Assembly: GCA_037355855.1 (NCBI GenBank)
Contig: CM074758.1
Location: forward strand, 4,561,001-4,625,000
Origin: Pseudo-nitzschia pungens
Lineage: Eukaryota; Bacillariophyta; Bacillariophyceae; Bacillariales; Bacillariaceae
Reading direction: 5' to 3'
Length of the DNA stretch: 64,000 nt
Below are positions 1 to 10,379 of the stretch, piece after piece; position 1 is the stretch's first letter; each line of letters starts with the position of its first letter. The notes below the pieces were generated by a model, which saw only the letters and a program-made list of their open reading frames with translations, ran no database searches and was not told the DNA's origin. Position numbers and translations under genes: made by a program.

Positions 1-399
1 TCATGCAGAATAATAAGGCTTGATACATCTGAGGTTAATACACTCAATGATATGCTCATTGTCAAGGAAAGATTCAGTGCCATTGGTATGGACTTGGGTG
101 ATGGTGAATGGACTGATTGCTCTGGAACCAAGGGCATCAGTCTTGTAGTAGTTGAAGATCATGATTTGATCACCAATGTTGTAATCATGGTGCTTACAAC
201 GCTTGTTTTCTTTGAGGGCATCCTTGTCTATAACAGATTGACATTTGGATCTAAGGAGCTTGCTGATATCAGTGATGATGGTGGGGATTGGAAGAAACAT
301 ATCACGATGGAAGGCAATAGCACCAGGTGAAACGCCAAATGTTTTGTGCACAGTGCATCTCACAGCAAACTGTGCAGAGGCAAAAATATTGTCAATCAA
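1..399 (-). pseudogene. Ty3/gypsy integrase C-terminal fragment
   Basis: The minus strand encodes about 132 residues resembling the end of a gypsy integrase: a catalytic-core tail (FGVSPGAIAFHRDMF) followed by a C-terminal beta domain (YNIGDQIMIFNYYKT ... FTITQVHTNG). The same modules close the plus-strand gypsy element near 10350, where SPGSLVFNRDM and IIQVNDNGTVKL occupy the equivalent places. The stop codon is at bases 1-3. No ATG opens the frame and a TGA lies just upstream, so this is a 5'-truncated relic. It lies head to head with the plus-strand gypsy copy that begins near 769, which implies an old inversion or recombination. The solo LTR at 409-763 landed at that junction later. Confidence 0.7.
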
Positions 400-408
400 T
401 CACTATCG

Positions 409-763
409 TGTAACACTCTAGGGTAGAATTAGATGGAGTGGTACGCGATAGAGGTATTTTAATAAAGAATAATTATAAAATTGTGTGTTACAAAAAGAGA
501 ATGGTTGAATACTTTACGAGATGGGAATGATTCCTTGAGTATCGATGAACGATCGAATAATGATATATTATTCGGCGGGCATAATATCAATAATCGGCGA
601 GTCATGGGACTCTTGATATTTATCTTGATATTTGTCACCAGTATCCTTTGTATGTGTATATATACTGAACATACATACCTGAATACCATATATATTGGAG
701 TACATGCGGGATTCAAATAATCATTTAGAGCCCTCGTAGAGTAACATACGGTAGCATGTTACA
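409..763 (-). mobile_element. Solo LTR, gypsy-type, with 5-bp target duplication
   Basis: The 355-bp sequence runs from TGTAACACTCTAGGG to GCATGTTACA and is flanked by TATCG at 404-408 and 764-768. It is related to the LTRs at 12079-12401 and 14843-15190 and, in reverse orientation, to the gypsy 3' LTR at 10380-10641. Shared stretches include CTCTAGGGTAGAA and CATGCGGGATTCAA. No internal region is attached on either side in the proper orientation. The perfect direct repeat indicates a full insertion that later collapsed by LTR-LTR recombination. Orientation is assigned from the gag-only relative, which is on the minus strand. Confidence 0.75.
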
Positions 764-768
764 TATCG

Positions 769-3700
769 ATCCGAATAAGACAGCAGCAACAAATGGACCA
801 ACCTTGTCCCTGGCAAGAAATTGGTCTACCGGTACAGCAAAAAATCTCTATTGCAATCCCGGAAAATCCAAAGATTACACCAAAGGAGGTGTGCTGGAGC
901 AAAATTATTTAAAGCTGTTGTCGACTGCTGGAAATCCAGCAGAACAGGCATCCCCGAATAAGAGCAACGTGGCTCCTATTCCGAATACGAGCAACGTGGC
1001 TCCTATTCTTCTAACCAACGTACAGTACATACAAGGCATCCCACTCAAAGCAAGACCACTACTAGCGCTACTATATAGTGGATCCTCCGGAACTCTAATC
1101 AACAAACGAGCACTACCATTTGGCACAATGCCACTTCGAAGCAAGCATCAAGTCCTAACAACTACAGCGAATGGAAGCTTTGATACTACAGAATACATCA
1201 TCATGAAGAATCTCAAGCTACAAGAGTTTGGCAACTACACCATAGACCAACAAGAGGCAAGGCTCTTCCATTCCCCTAACTGCAAATATGATCTGATACT
1301 AGGAAGAGACTTCCTCCACCTGGCACAGATCAATCTCCTATTCAAAGAAGGCACAGTACAGTGGATGGACAGAACCATTCCCATGAAGGACACGTCCTTA
1401 TACCACGAGACCGATTACACCATGCTCATGGAAGAACTAGAGGACGCTGAACTCTTTGCTGATGATCTTTTTGCCAATCCATACAAGTCCAAAGTTATTC
1501 TCAACAGAGCCTACCAAGAAACAGATCCATCTACAGTCGCACAGCAACAGTCCCACATGTCCAAGACCGAGCAGCAGCAGTTCCAAGCCATACTAAACAA
1601 GTATCCAAACGTCTTCAATGGAGAACTTGGCAAGTATCCACACAAGAAGATCTCGCTAAAACTAAAGCCAGGATCCAAGCCCATACACAGCAAGAAGCCT
1701 TACCCAGTTGCATACAAAAGAGAAGACCTATTCAAAAGAGAGCTCCAGAATCTTTGTAATGATGGAGTCCTCAAGCGTTGCACTGGACTGGCCGAATGGG
1801 CATTTCCAACCTTCATAGTACCCAAGAAAGATAACAGGGTACGATGGGTATCAGACTTTAGGGAACTGAATGAACTCCTTGAAAGACGTCCTTATCCAAT
1901 CCCCCGGATACAGGATATCATGAACAAGCGAGGCAAGTAGTACACTCATTTCACCAAGATTGACTTGTCCATGCAATACTACTGCTTTGAACTGGATGAT
2001 GCAAGCAAGAAACTATGTACCATAGTGACGCCATATGGTTGCTATGAGTATCAGAGACTCCCCATGGGTGTCAAAGTCTCTCCAGATGTTGCCCAGCAAC
2101 TAATGGAAGATATCCTACAAGACACTGACTGCACTGTTTATATTGATGATATTGGCGTTTGGACCAATGGATCCTTTGACCTCCACATGAAGACTATCGA
2201 CAAGATCCTAGACCGGCTCAACAAAAATGGGCTCAAGTGCAACCCCCTCAAGTATGATTGGGCTGTACAAGAGACTGATTTCCTAGGCTATTGGATGACT
2301 CCCACAGCAGTTAAGCCATGGAGGAAGAAGATTGAAGCCATCCTACATATGGACCGACCACGAACTGTGACCCAAGTCAAGTCCTTCCTAGGCGCTGTAG
2401 GATACTACAGGGATATGTGGCCTCGCAGATCGCATGTCTTAGCTCCTCTATTTGATATCACAGGGACCCCCAAGAAAACTCCCCAAGCAGCTGCCATCAA
2501 GGGCAAGCAAAGGAAAGCTCCTTCAGCTTTCACTTGGGGTCCTGCTCAAGATAAAGCCTTTCAAGAGATGAAAGCAATGGTGGCAGCAGATGCGCTGAAC
2601 ACCTATCCAGACCTTAACAAGCCCTTTGAACTGTATACTGATGCCTCCGACCTACAACTAGGTGCTGCCATACTACAAGATGGCAAGCCCATTGCATACT
2701 GGTCCAAGAAACTATCTGATGCCCAGAAGAACTATACTACTATGGAGAAAGAACTCCTAGCAATTGTACTCTGTTGCAAAGAGTACCGAAAAATGCTACT
2801 TGGTGGTGTTATCAACGTATACACCGACCACAAGAACCTTACATTCAGGACCCTTTCAGTCCAACGAGTCCTCCGGTGGAGACTATTCCTTGAAGAATTC
2901 GGTGTCAACCTCACCTATGCTGAAGGCAAGAAGAATGTTCTTGCTGATGCCTTCTCCAGACTCCCCCGGATGGATCCACCTACAGTGGGGAAGAAAGAAG
3001 CCCTTGGTAAGGGCACTCTTATCGATTTCTTGAAACTTGAAGTCCCCAAGCAAGATGAAGAACTGTTTTTAGCAGAGTTCCCAAATCTATTCCAGCACTT
3101 ATGCAATGACGCAGACCAGGAGTTATACTCTTGTTTGCTGAACAATGAGTGTCTAGTCAATCTACCAAACACCCAAGACTTGGAATGCCCGGTTAACTAT
3201 AACAAGATATACCTCCATCAGCAGAAGGACCCGACTGTCAAGTTCAAGATCCAATCCAAGGCATTCTTCTACCAAGAATTGCAAGGCAATAACATCCTTT
3301 GCTATGCCAACCAATCCAATCCAGACAACTGGAGAATTTACATACCAAGCTCGTCTCTTACGAATGATACCATCAAATGGTACCATCTCCTGTTGGGTCA
3401 TTGTGGATCCACCAGATTATATAAGACTATCTCAGCTCGCTTCTACGCCGACAACCTGTCCAACTTATGCAAGTCCTACATTTGCCCTGATGATTGCATC
3501 CAATACAAGAGCAGGCAAGCTAAATATGGGAAGCTTCCTCCCAAAGAAGCCCCGGTATCGCCCTTCAATGAAGTCCACGTCGATCTTATAGGCCCTTGGA
3601 AGATCACTGCTCAAAACAAGATCTACAACTTCAAGGCCCTCACCTGTATTGATCCAGTTACCAACCTTCTTGAAATCATCCGGATCAGGGATAAATCTTC

Positions 3701-3785
3701 CCAGCATGTCTCTGATCAATTCAAGAACTGCTGGCTCTCAAGATATCCTAGACCAAACAGATGTATTCATGACAATGGTGGCGAG
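769..3785 (+). pseudogene. Gypsy pol, first part: protease, RT, RNase H, integrase N-terminus
   Basis: A retropepsin-like segment reads LLALLYSGSSGTLINKR; families in this group normally have DSG, so the catalytic Asp appears replaced by Tyr. Reverse transcriptase follows (VPKKDNRVRWVSDFRELN, LPMGVKVSPD, catalytic YIDD near 2137), with a TAG nonsense codon at 1938-1940 inside the domain and the same frame resuming directly. RNase H carries LYTDASDLQLGA and YTDHKNLTF. Integrase has an HHCC-type zinc module and the first two catalytic Asp residues (VHVDLIGPW and IHDNGGE). The reading frame ends at the insertion point of the copia element. The ATG at 756 lies inside the solo LTR and is not a native start. 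Confidence 0.85.
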
Positions 3786-4032
3786 TGTTGAAATATTAAA
3801 CGAAAAATGAAAATGTCAATAAGGCCCACGAACAAAAACCAAGACCAAGCAAGATTAAACCAAGACCAACCAAGATTAAACCAAGACCAACCAAGACTAA
3901 GAATCAAGTGTGAGACAATTTTCACGTGACGTAAGAACATTTCGAAGATGATCCTAGTTCTCATAACTCGTAAACAACTCTTATTTAAACTTCAAATAAA
4001 CAACAGACGACTAATTGATTTTAATCACAATA
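3786..4032 (+). repeat. 5' LTR of the young copia element
   Basis: It is 247 bp long and matches 9493-9739 throughout. It contains an internal near-repeat of AAGATTAAACCAAGACCAACC. Bases 3964-3978 are the exact reverse complement of 4033-4047, the first 15 bases after the LTR. A stramenopile initiator-like TCATAACT precedes that stretch, so transcription could begin there, but no start site is demonstrated. Confidence 0.92.
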
Positions 4033-4047
4033 GTTGTTTACGAGTTA
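4033..4047 (+). promoter_or_regulatory. Probable primer-binding site complementary to the element's own LTR
   Basis: GTTGTTTACGAGTTA begins at the first base after the LTR, where a primer-binding site belongs. Its exact reverse complement is at 3964-3978 in the LTR and again in the 3' LTR. It does not fit a tRNA 3' end (no TGG) and does not extend into a plausible anticodon stem. Fold-back of the transcript 5' end, as in the Tf1 retrotransposon of fission yeast, would place a primer here. That is an inference. Confidence 0.6.
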
Positions 4048-4051
4048 GTAC

Positions 4052-5662
4052 ATGACCGACAAGAACGCCCCCGTACCTGTCACTCCAGATACAACGAGTA
4101 TAAGAGGCAGCGGGCTTCCAACACAACAAAGCCCGGCGGTTAGGATTGAAAGGGCCCTGAGTAAGATAAGAAACATTCAGAGGCTCCGACACGAAAGCCT
4201 ACACGACTACATCCTCCGGCGTCCGACAGACAACCAAAACAAGCACCCAGCGGATAACGCGACGAGCTTTTACGACATGTCGGATAAAACCACCACCGCA
4301 ACAGTCGCCCTGGAAGACTACGTGGCAGACACCAAGATGATTGCGGCCCCAACGATCCTGGACGTAATGGATTTTCGGGAAGACCTTAGCAATGCATTGA
4401 GCCGGATTGAGACTGACCAACACGACCCCGATATCGGCTTTGCTTTCCTCGTCGAATCAATTGAAAATTATCGCATCCGAGCTGGGGACGACGAGGCAAC
4501 ATTCCCTGGTAAACCCAGACGCCCCAAGGCACCTACAGCAACAAACGCAGGGTCCACCACCACGACAGCTGGTGGTGGGAAAACGACGAGCGCCATCTCT
4601 ACGACACAATGGAAGATTTACGAGCGCACCCTGGAGTATTACAATCAGTGGGTACGATACGACAGACAAGCACGAGACCTCATTGAAGCCAAGTTCCCGA
4701 ACCAACTGTTGGACAAGATCCACCCGACGTTGAAGACCCTCAAGGGGATCAGTGCGCGCGAGGCACTGGACCACGTTGAAAGCAATGTTGGGAACGATAC
4801 CAAGAAACGGGCACTCTACTCCAAGCTCCTCAAAGCCATCATGAACCGAAAATACAAACCGAACAAATTGGGCCCCCGGGAATATCTCCGAGACATGGAT
4901 GCTGATCGCCTCCAACTCAACAAGCTCCGATTGACCATCATGGATGAAGAGGAACTGATGACGTTCTGCCTCATTGGATTTCGAGAGGCAGGACACGACC
5001 ATCTGGTGATGATACGACTCGAGGAGGAATGGAAATCCAAGCCCAGTAAGACCTGGTTGACGTTCAAAGAGTTCTGGATTTGCAAGTTAGAAGAGATTTA
5101 CAGCGAGGGCCCCACCCGCCGTGGGAATGCCCACCTCACCGAAGAACTCGACGACCGCCTGGCAGACCTTGAAGCCCGCATTATGAACGATACGGCCCAC
5201 ATGGCAACCCAACAGGAGGACCTTGCCTCTGCCTACCAAGCTGCACTCCTTACTGGGGCACACCAACCACACCGCCACAGTCCTGGGATTACCCCGAGCG
5301 CCCCAACCACGCTGGATTCCCCCCATCTCGCAGCCCTTGTCCACGGCCTTGTCCAGCAGGCACTCCAGGCCCAACAACGACCAGCACCTCCATCGACGCC
5401 CACCGTGCCTCCCTCCGGCTCTGGCGGCTCCCCCAAGCCCCCCCGCACTTGGAAACAGTGGAAATTCTATTGTTACACCTGCGGGGTCAACCTGTCTCAT
5501 GGTACCAGTGACTGTACCCGGCGCAAGAAACTCCCCGGTCACTCCAACCACCCTCACGCAACCCACGCTGATAACCAAGGTGGCCAGAATCGTACCAACC
5601 ACTTGTGGCTGAAGTGGAGCCACCCCGAGACCGGTTGTGCCTTTGACAGCCCCACCACCTGA
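4052..5662 (+). CDS. gag: Gag of the young copia element
   Basis: The 536-residue protein starts with ATG 20 bases after the LTR. The N-terminal half is hydrophilic. The middle carries helical capsid-like sequence (residues about 200-360: RTLEYYNQWVRYDRQ, then LKAIMNRKYKPNKLGP), and the C-terminal part is Pro/Gln-rich. A zinc-knuckle-like CYTCGVNLSHGTSDC (CX2CX5HX4C) sits near residue 475, spaced one residue wider than the classical CX2CX4HX4C. Its role would be particle assembly and RNA packaging. The frame ends at TGA 5660-5662, directly followed by CGG. The same frame then stays open through the whole of pol. Confidence 0.88.
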   Translation: MTDKNAPVPVTPDTTSIRGSGLPTQQSPAVRIERALSKIRNIQRLRHESLHDYILRRPTDNQNKHPADNATSFYDMSDKTTTATVALEDYVADTKMIAAPTILDVMDFREDLSNALSRIETDQHDPDIGFAFLVESIENYRIRAGDDEATFPGKPRRPKAPTATNAGSTTTTAGGGKTTSAISTTQWKIYERTLEYYNQWVRYDRQARDLIEAKFPNQLLDKIHPTLKTLKGISAREALDHVESNVGNDTKKRALYSKLLKAIMNRKYKPNKLGPREYLRDMDADRLQLNKLRLTIMDEEELMTFCLIGFREAGHDHLVMIRLEEEWKSKPSKTWLTFKEFWICKLEEIYSEGPTRRGNAHLTEELDDRLADLEARIMNDTAHMATQQEDLASAYQAALLTGAHQPHRHSPGITPSAPTTLDSPHLAALVHGLVQQALQAQQRPAPPSTPTVPPSGSGGSPKPPRTWKQWKFYCYTCGVNLSHGTSDCTRRKKLPGHSNHPHATHADNQGGQNRTNHLWLKWSHPETGCAFDSPTT

Positions 5663-8600
5663 CGGTGTTGGGGGGAAGATAAGTCTCATCCCGTAACTAC
5701 CTATAAAGATGCATTACTTACCAACTTACTTCCCCCGAGTACCCCTCACCACCTTGGATTGGCTGCCTCCCGCTTGCCCGCTGCTTCCCCGACGCCACGC
5801 CTTGGTGCCCTGGATTCTGCTGCCACTGACCACTTTGTCCCTTCTACCTACGTTGGCCCTGCCCATCGCCCAGCCGGGACACACGGGATCCGTGTCGGCT
5901 GCGCTAACGGCTCCACGATGCAAGCCACCGCCACTGACGAGCTCCAATTGGCAGCCCTTCCACCGGGCGCGCGCGGGTGCCACAAATTCGATGAAGTCCA
6001 CCTGCCCTTGGTTTCCGTCCCCAAGCTCTGTGATCACGGCTGTACTGTCACGTTCCAGGGCTCCACCGTCAGTGTCCAGGACCCCTCCGGCACTCCCCTC
6101 TTGTCCGGCCACCGTGATCCCCTCCGAAACCTCTTCATGGTCCCCATCCACGATTCTGCCCCTCCACCTGCATCTCCAAGGGTGAAACTTCCCCCCGCTC
6201 CCCAGGGGGCGACAGCAGCAAATGCATACGAGATCCAGCCGGTACAAAAACTCATCCAATACCTTCATGCCGCAGCTGGGTTCCCCGTCAAAAGCACATG
6301 GATCCACGCCATCACCAAGGGTTGGTTCCTTGGATGGCCGGGACTAACAGCTGACCGAGTGCACAAATATCTCGGTCCCAATGTGTACACCACCAAAGGC
6401 CACATGAAACTCATCCGACAAGGAATCCGCAGCACCAAAGAAACAGTCAAACCCCTCGGCCGCGGCCAAAGGGGCCCATGCCGGGACCTTGGTGCGGGAC
6501 TTGTGACGATGACAGAACTACAGAAAGGACTGAAAACACACGGCATCCTGGCTACGGACCTGCCAGGCAGGTTCCCTACCACCTCCAGCCGAGGGAACAA
6601 GTACATCCTCATCCTATACGACTTCGACAGCAATTACATCAATGCGGTACCTATCAAGTCACGTGAAGCTGTTGACCTTGTTGCAGGGTTTGCCACATGT
6701 TACGACACACTCCTGGCCAAAGGCCTCACGGGACGCCTCGTTCGCCTGGACAACGAAATCTCAAAGAACATGATCAAGTATCTCACACAACAGGACCTGG
6801 AATATCAGCTTGTCTCACCTGGCGACCACCGTGCCAACCACGCGGAACGTGCCATCCAGACATTCAAGGACCATTTCATCTCCATCCTCAGCGGCGTGGA
6901 CCCCAACTTTCCCCCAACGGCTTGGGATCACCTCATTGACCAAACAGTCATCACTCTCAATCTCCTGCGGCCCTCACGATACAACAAGGATATCTCAGCA
7001 TACACCCAAGTCCACGGCATGTTTGATTTCAACGCCACACCCCTTGCACCATTGGGCTGCAAAGTCCTCATCCACAACCGAGCTGACCACCGCCTGGCTT
7101 GGGAACAGCGTGGCACTGATGGGTTCTACATTGGACCGGCGCTACACCACTACCGAAACTACCAATGCCTTGCAGATACAGGGGGTGTCAGGACCAGTAA
7201 CACCGTTGCTTTCTTTCCGAAATGCTGTGAACTGCCCCGCACGTCCTCCACTGACAAGTTCAACATGATCCTTGAAGACCTACACGGCCTCTTACAAGCA
7301 CCACATCCACCCACGCCTTACATCACCCACCGAACCCAGGTCCACGAGGCCCTCCACCGGATTGGTGACATCCTCAAGACTGCTGAATCTCCAAGGGTGG
7401 CCCCGCCAGTGGCGCCACCACGAACCCAACGTCACACCGCACAGAGGCCACACACCCCGATTCCTGTGGGGCCTCCAAAAAAACAGCGGGATCGCCAACA
7501 ACCTGACCCCGAAACCATGCTGGGGCAGATTATCCGAGAGAAAGTCCCAGGTGCGAATGACAGGGAAGGCCGAGTGACAGATTATGACCCAAAGACTCAA
7601 GAATTCAAGGTTGAGTACCTGACGGGTGCCCCCAAGCACATGTGTTTTGACCACATTGTAACGCTCAGAAAAACACGACAACGCTTTGCCCCGACCAACC
7701 TCAGACAACACAAGGGGCACAAGCTGCTTGGCATGAGTGCACAAGAGCTCCAATACCCACCCTTAGGGCTTCAACAACCAAGGCACTATGCCTGCAGTGG
7801 GTCAATCTGGGACGAGGAACTGAAGAAGTGGGCAGCGTACAGAGACTTGGTCAAACACCCCAACAAGGAAGTGAGAGACTTATGGTTAAAATCGGGAGAA
7901 GATGAATTTGGGAGGCTGTTTCAAGGGTTCAAACCCAACGGAGTGGAAGGGATGGACGTTCTGGACTGGATCCCACGAAGTAGTGTACCAACTCACAAAC
8001 AAGTCACCTACCCGAGATACACAGTGGCCATACGACCGGAAAAGAGTGACCCACATAGGACCAGGATCACAGCGGGGGGCGACCGGCTCGAGTATGATGG
8101 TGATGTCACAACTCACACAGCCACACTCGAAACCATCAAAGTACACTGGAACAGCGTAATCTCTACACCAGGAGCTAAGTACTGCACCGGAGATATTTCA
8201 AACATGTACCTATGCTCAAAATTGGATGATGCCGAATACGTACGATTCAAGTATGAGATGATACCACCCAGAATTATCCAAACTTACAACCTTGAAGGTC
8301 TCGTCCACCATGGATACGTGTATGCCAAGATCAAACGTGCATGGTATGGCTTAAAACAATCAGGCAAGATTGCCCACGACGACTTGGTAGAACACTTGGA
8401 CAAACATGGGTACAAGAAAGTACCAAGGACAGAGGGATTGTTTGTGCACAAAACCAGGGACATCTCATTCACACTGGTCGTAGATGACTTTGGGATCAAG
8501 TACACAAAACAAGAGGATGTAGACCACTTAGTCAACTGTGTGAGGGAGAAATACCCATTCAAGGTTGACTGGGATGGTAAACAGTATGTTGGAATACACC

Positions 8601-9517
8601 TGAAGTGGAACTATGATGCAAGTGAAGTTGAAGTAAGCATGGATGGGTACGTGGAACAAGCCCTGAAAGAATTCAAACATGCCACGCCCAAACAGTTTTA
8701 CAAGGGACCATCAAAACACGTCCCACCCAACTATGGGGAGAAAGTTCAATTTGCAACTGTTGATGAGAGTGGGGAAGCTTCTCCAGAGATAGTCAAGTTC
8801 ATGCAAAAGGTCACCGGGAAGTTCCTATATTACGCACGAGCAGTTGACAACACCATGTTACATGCACTCAACGACATAGCGTCAGCCAAGAACACAAAAG
8901 CAGCCTATGATGCCACAGTCCATTTCCTGAACTATGCAGCAAGCAATCCCAACGGTAAAATAGTTTACAGGAGGAGTGGAATGATATTGAGAGTGGACAG
9001 CGATGCAGCATACCTTGTGAGTCCAGGGGCCAAGAGCCGTGCAGGTGGATATCACTTCCTTAGTGACAAGGAAGGAACAATATTCAATGGGCCAATTTTA
9101 GTGCTGGCAAAGATCATAAAGAATGTGATGGCGTCAGCAGCGGAAGCTGAGGTTGGGTCACTCTTCATGAATGCACAGGAGGCTATACCAATCAGACAGG
9201 CTCTCATTGAATTGGGACACGAGCAACCACCGACACCATTGAAGACAGATAACAGTACGGCGCAAGGCATCATAAATGGCACCATCAAACAAAAGAGATC
9301 CAAAGCGATTGACATGCGTTTTTATTGGTTAAAAGACCGGGCAGAGCAAGGACAATTCAAGGTATTCTGGGAACCCGGCAAAAACAATTTGGCAGATTAC
9401 CCAACCAAACACCACCCAGGAAGTCATCACCAAAAAGTACGTCCTATTTACTTGTATGATCGCAAGAAGAGCCCTAGAACCATCCAAGGGTGTGTTGAAA
9501 TATTAAACGAAAAATGA
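5663..9517 (+). CDS. pol: Copia Pol, probably made by UGA readthrough from Gag
   Basis: This is in the same frame as gag and separated from it only by the TGA at 5660-5662. No ATG occurs before the protease active site (LDSAATDHF, near 5812), so independent initiation is unlikely. Domains in order are: protease; pre-integrase and integrase core with D (ATDLPGRF), D (VRLDNE) and E (RANHAERAIQTF); reverse transcriptase with GDISNMYL, AWYGLKQSG and VVDDFG (a YVDD variant); and RNase H with VDSDAAYL, AEAEVGSL and KTDNSTAQGI. The stop at 9515-9517 lies 25 bases inside the 3' LTR. The total Gag-Pol product would be about 1821 residues. Confidence 0.9.
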   Translation, partial: RCWGEDKSHPVTTYKDALLTNLLPPSTPHHLGLAASRLPAASPTPRLGALDSAATDHFVPSTYVGPAHRPAGTHGIRVGCANGSTMQATATDELQLAALPPGARGCHKFDEVHLPLVSVPKLCDHGCTVTFQGSTVSVQDPSGTPLLSGHRDPLRNLFMVPIHDSAPPPASPRVKLPPAPQGATAANAYEIQPVQKLIQYLHAAAGFPVKSTWIHAITKGWFLGWPGLTADRVHKYLGPNVYTTKGHMKLIRQGIRSTKETVKPLGRGQRGPCRDLGAGLVTMTELQKGLKTHGILATDLPGRFPTTSSRGNKYILILYDFDSNYINAVPIKSREAVDLVAGFATCYDTLLAKGLTGRLVRLDNEISKNMIKYLTQQDLEYQLVSPGDHRANHAERAIQTFKDHFISILSGVDPNFPPTAWDHLIDQTVITLNLLRPSRYNKDISAYTQVHGMFDFNATPLAPLGCKVLIHNRADHRLAWEQRGTDGFYIGPALHHYRNYQCLADTGGVRTSNTVAFFPKCCELPRTSSTDKFNMILEDLHGLLQAPHPPTPYITHRTQVHEALHRIGDILKTAESPRVAPPVAPPRTQRHTAQRPHTPIPVGPPKKQRDRQQPDPETMLGQIIREKVPGANDREGRVTDYDPKTQEFKVEYLTGAPKHMCFDHIVTLRKTRQRFAPTNLRQHKGHKLLGMSAQELQYPPLGLQQPRHYACSGSIWDEELKKWAAYRDLVKHPNKEVRDLWLKSGEDEFGRLFQGFKPNGVEGMDVLDWIPRSSVPTHKQVTYPRYTVAIRPEKSDPHRTRITAGGDRLEYDGDVTTHTATLETIKVHWNSVISTPGAKYCTGDISNMYLCSKLDDAEYVRFKYEMIPPRIIQTYNLEGLVHHGYVYAKIKRAWYGLKQSGKIAHDDLVEHLDKHGYKKVPRTEGLFVHKTRDISFTLVVDDFGIKYTKQEDVDHLVNCVREKYPFKVDWDGKQYVGIHLKWNYDASEVEVSMDGYVEQALKEFKHATPKQFYKGPSKHVPPNYGEKVQFATVDESGEASPEIVKFMQKVTGKFLYYARAVDNTMLHALNDIASAKNTKAAYDATVHFLNYAASNPNGKIVYRRSGMILRVDSDAAYLVSPGAKSRAGGYHFLSDKEGTIFNGPILVLAKIIKNVMASAAEAEVGSLFMNAQEAIPIRQALIELGHEQPPTPLKTDNSTAQGIINGTIKQKRSKAIDMRFYWLKDRAEQGQFKVFWEPGKNNLADYPTKHHPGSHHQKVRPIYLYDRKKSPRTIQGCVEILNEK

Positions 9518-9739
9518 AAATGTCAATAAGGCCCACGAACAAAAACCAAGACCAAGCAAGATTAAACCAAGACCAACCAAGATTAAACCAAGACCAACCA
9601 AGACTAAGAATCAAGTGTGAGACAATTTTCACGTGACGTAAGAACATTTCGAAGATGATCCTAGTTCTCATAACTCGTAAACAACTCTTATTTAAACTTC
9701 AAATAAACAACAGACGACTAATTGATTTTAATCACAATA
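9493..9739 (+). repeat. 3' LTR of the young copia element
   Basis: It is 247 bp, a direct repeat of 3786-4032 with no difference seen. The last 25 bases of pol overlap its start. The target duplication GCGAG follows at 9740-9744. Confidence 0.92.
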
Positions 9740-10355
9740 GCGAGTTCTTAGGGGCTGAATTCCAACTCACTCTACAGCAGTATGGAGTCCAATCAGTCCC
9801 CACAACAGTTAAGAAGAATCCACAAGCTAATGCCATCTGTGAGCGTGTCCATCACACAGTCGCCGATATCCTACGCGTTCTAGTACATGTTAATCCTCCA
9901 CAAGCCAACGCCAGAGCCACTCAGCTCATGGATAATGCCCTAGCAACATGCATGCATGCCTCTCGATGTCTCGATGTGCAGTCAGCACCTCTTTACAAGC
10001 CTCTCCAGGATCCCTGGTCTTCAACAGGGACATGATGATAGATCTGCCACTAACCTCCAATCTATTAGCCCTCAAGCAGCTACGACAACAAGGAATCAAC
10101 AGAGCTCTGCTTCGGGACAACGCCAAGCGAATAGAACATATCTTTCGAATCAACGACAAGGTATGGCTGCAGGAGCCAGACCCAGACAAGCTACAGCCTA
10201 GAAGAACAGGCCCCTTCAGTATCATACAAGTGAATGACAATGGTACAGTTAAACTGCAGAAAGCCCCTTCAGTAGCAGAAACAGTGAACATCCGGAAGCT
10301 AACCCCTTACAAGGAACCGGAGTCGGAGTCAACAGCTATTCACAGGGCATCGTAA
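9740..10355 (+). pseudogene. Gypsy pol, second part: integrase catalytic Glu and C-terminal domain
   Basis: This continues the integrase interrupted at 3785. FLGAEFQLTLQQYGV is followed by NPQANAICERVHHTV, which holds the catalytic Glu. At 9961-9976 the 8-mer TCTCGATG is repeated in tandem. Ignoring one copy joins the CMHAS frame to the CAVSTSLQASPGS frame, so the duplication is the cause of the frameshift. The C-terminal domain (INDKVWLQEPDP, FSIIQVNDNGTVKL, NIRKLTPY) ends at TAA 10353-10355, 24 bases before the 3' LTR. Confidence 0.82.
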
Positions 10356-10379
10356 GATTCGTCTAATCATGAGGCACTA

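Larger units (their letters stand above)
3786..9739 (+). mobile_element. Young, apparently complete Ty1/copia element nested in gypsy integrase
   Basis: The two 247-bp LTRs (3786-4032 and 9493-9739) show no difference by eye. GCGAG is duplicated at 3781-3785 and 9740-9744. Removing one repeat and the insert restores the reading frame of the gypsy integrase across its DNGGE motif. The internal region holds gag (4052-5659), an in-frame TGA, and pol (5663-9517) in the copia order protease, integrase, RT, RNase H, with no other disabling change seen. LTR identity and open frames indicate recent transposition. The LTR ends are TGTTG and CAATA, so the usual terminal CA is absent. Confidence 0.93.

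Noticed and set aside
756..768. ATG at 756 as start of the gypsy pol
   Set aside because: It lies inside the solo LTR and its target duplication, so the open frame there is accidental.
4033..4047. tRNA-Thr(CGU) anticodon arm as primer for the young copia element
   Set aside because: CTCGTAA could be an anticodon loop, but the neighbouring bases (TAA and ACAAC) do not form a stem. The 15-nt match to the LTR is better.
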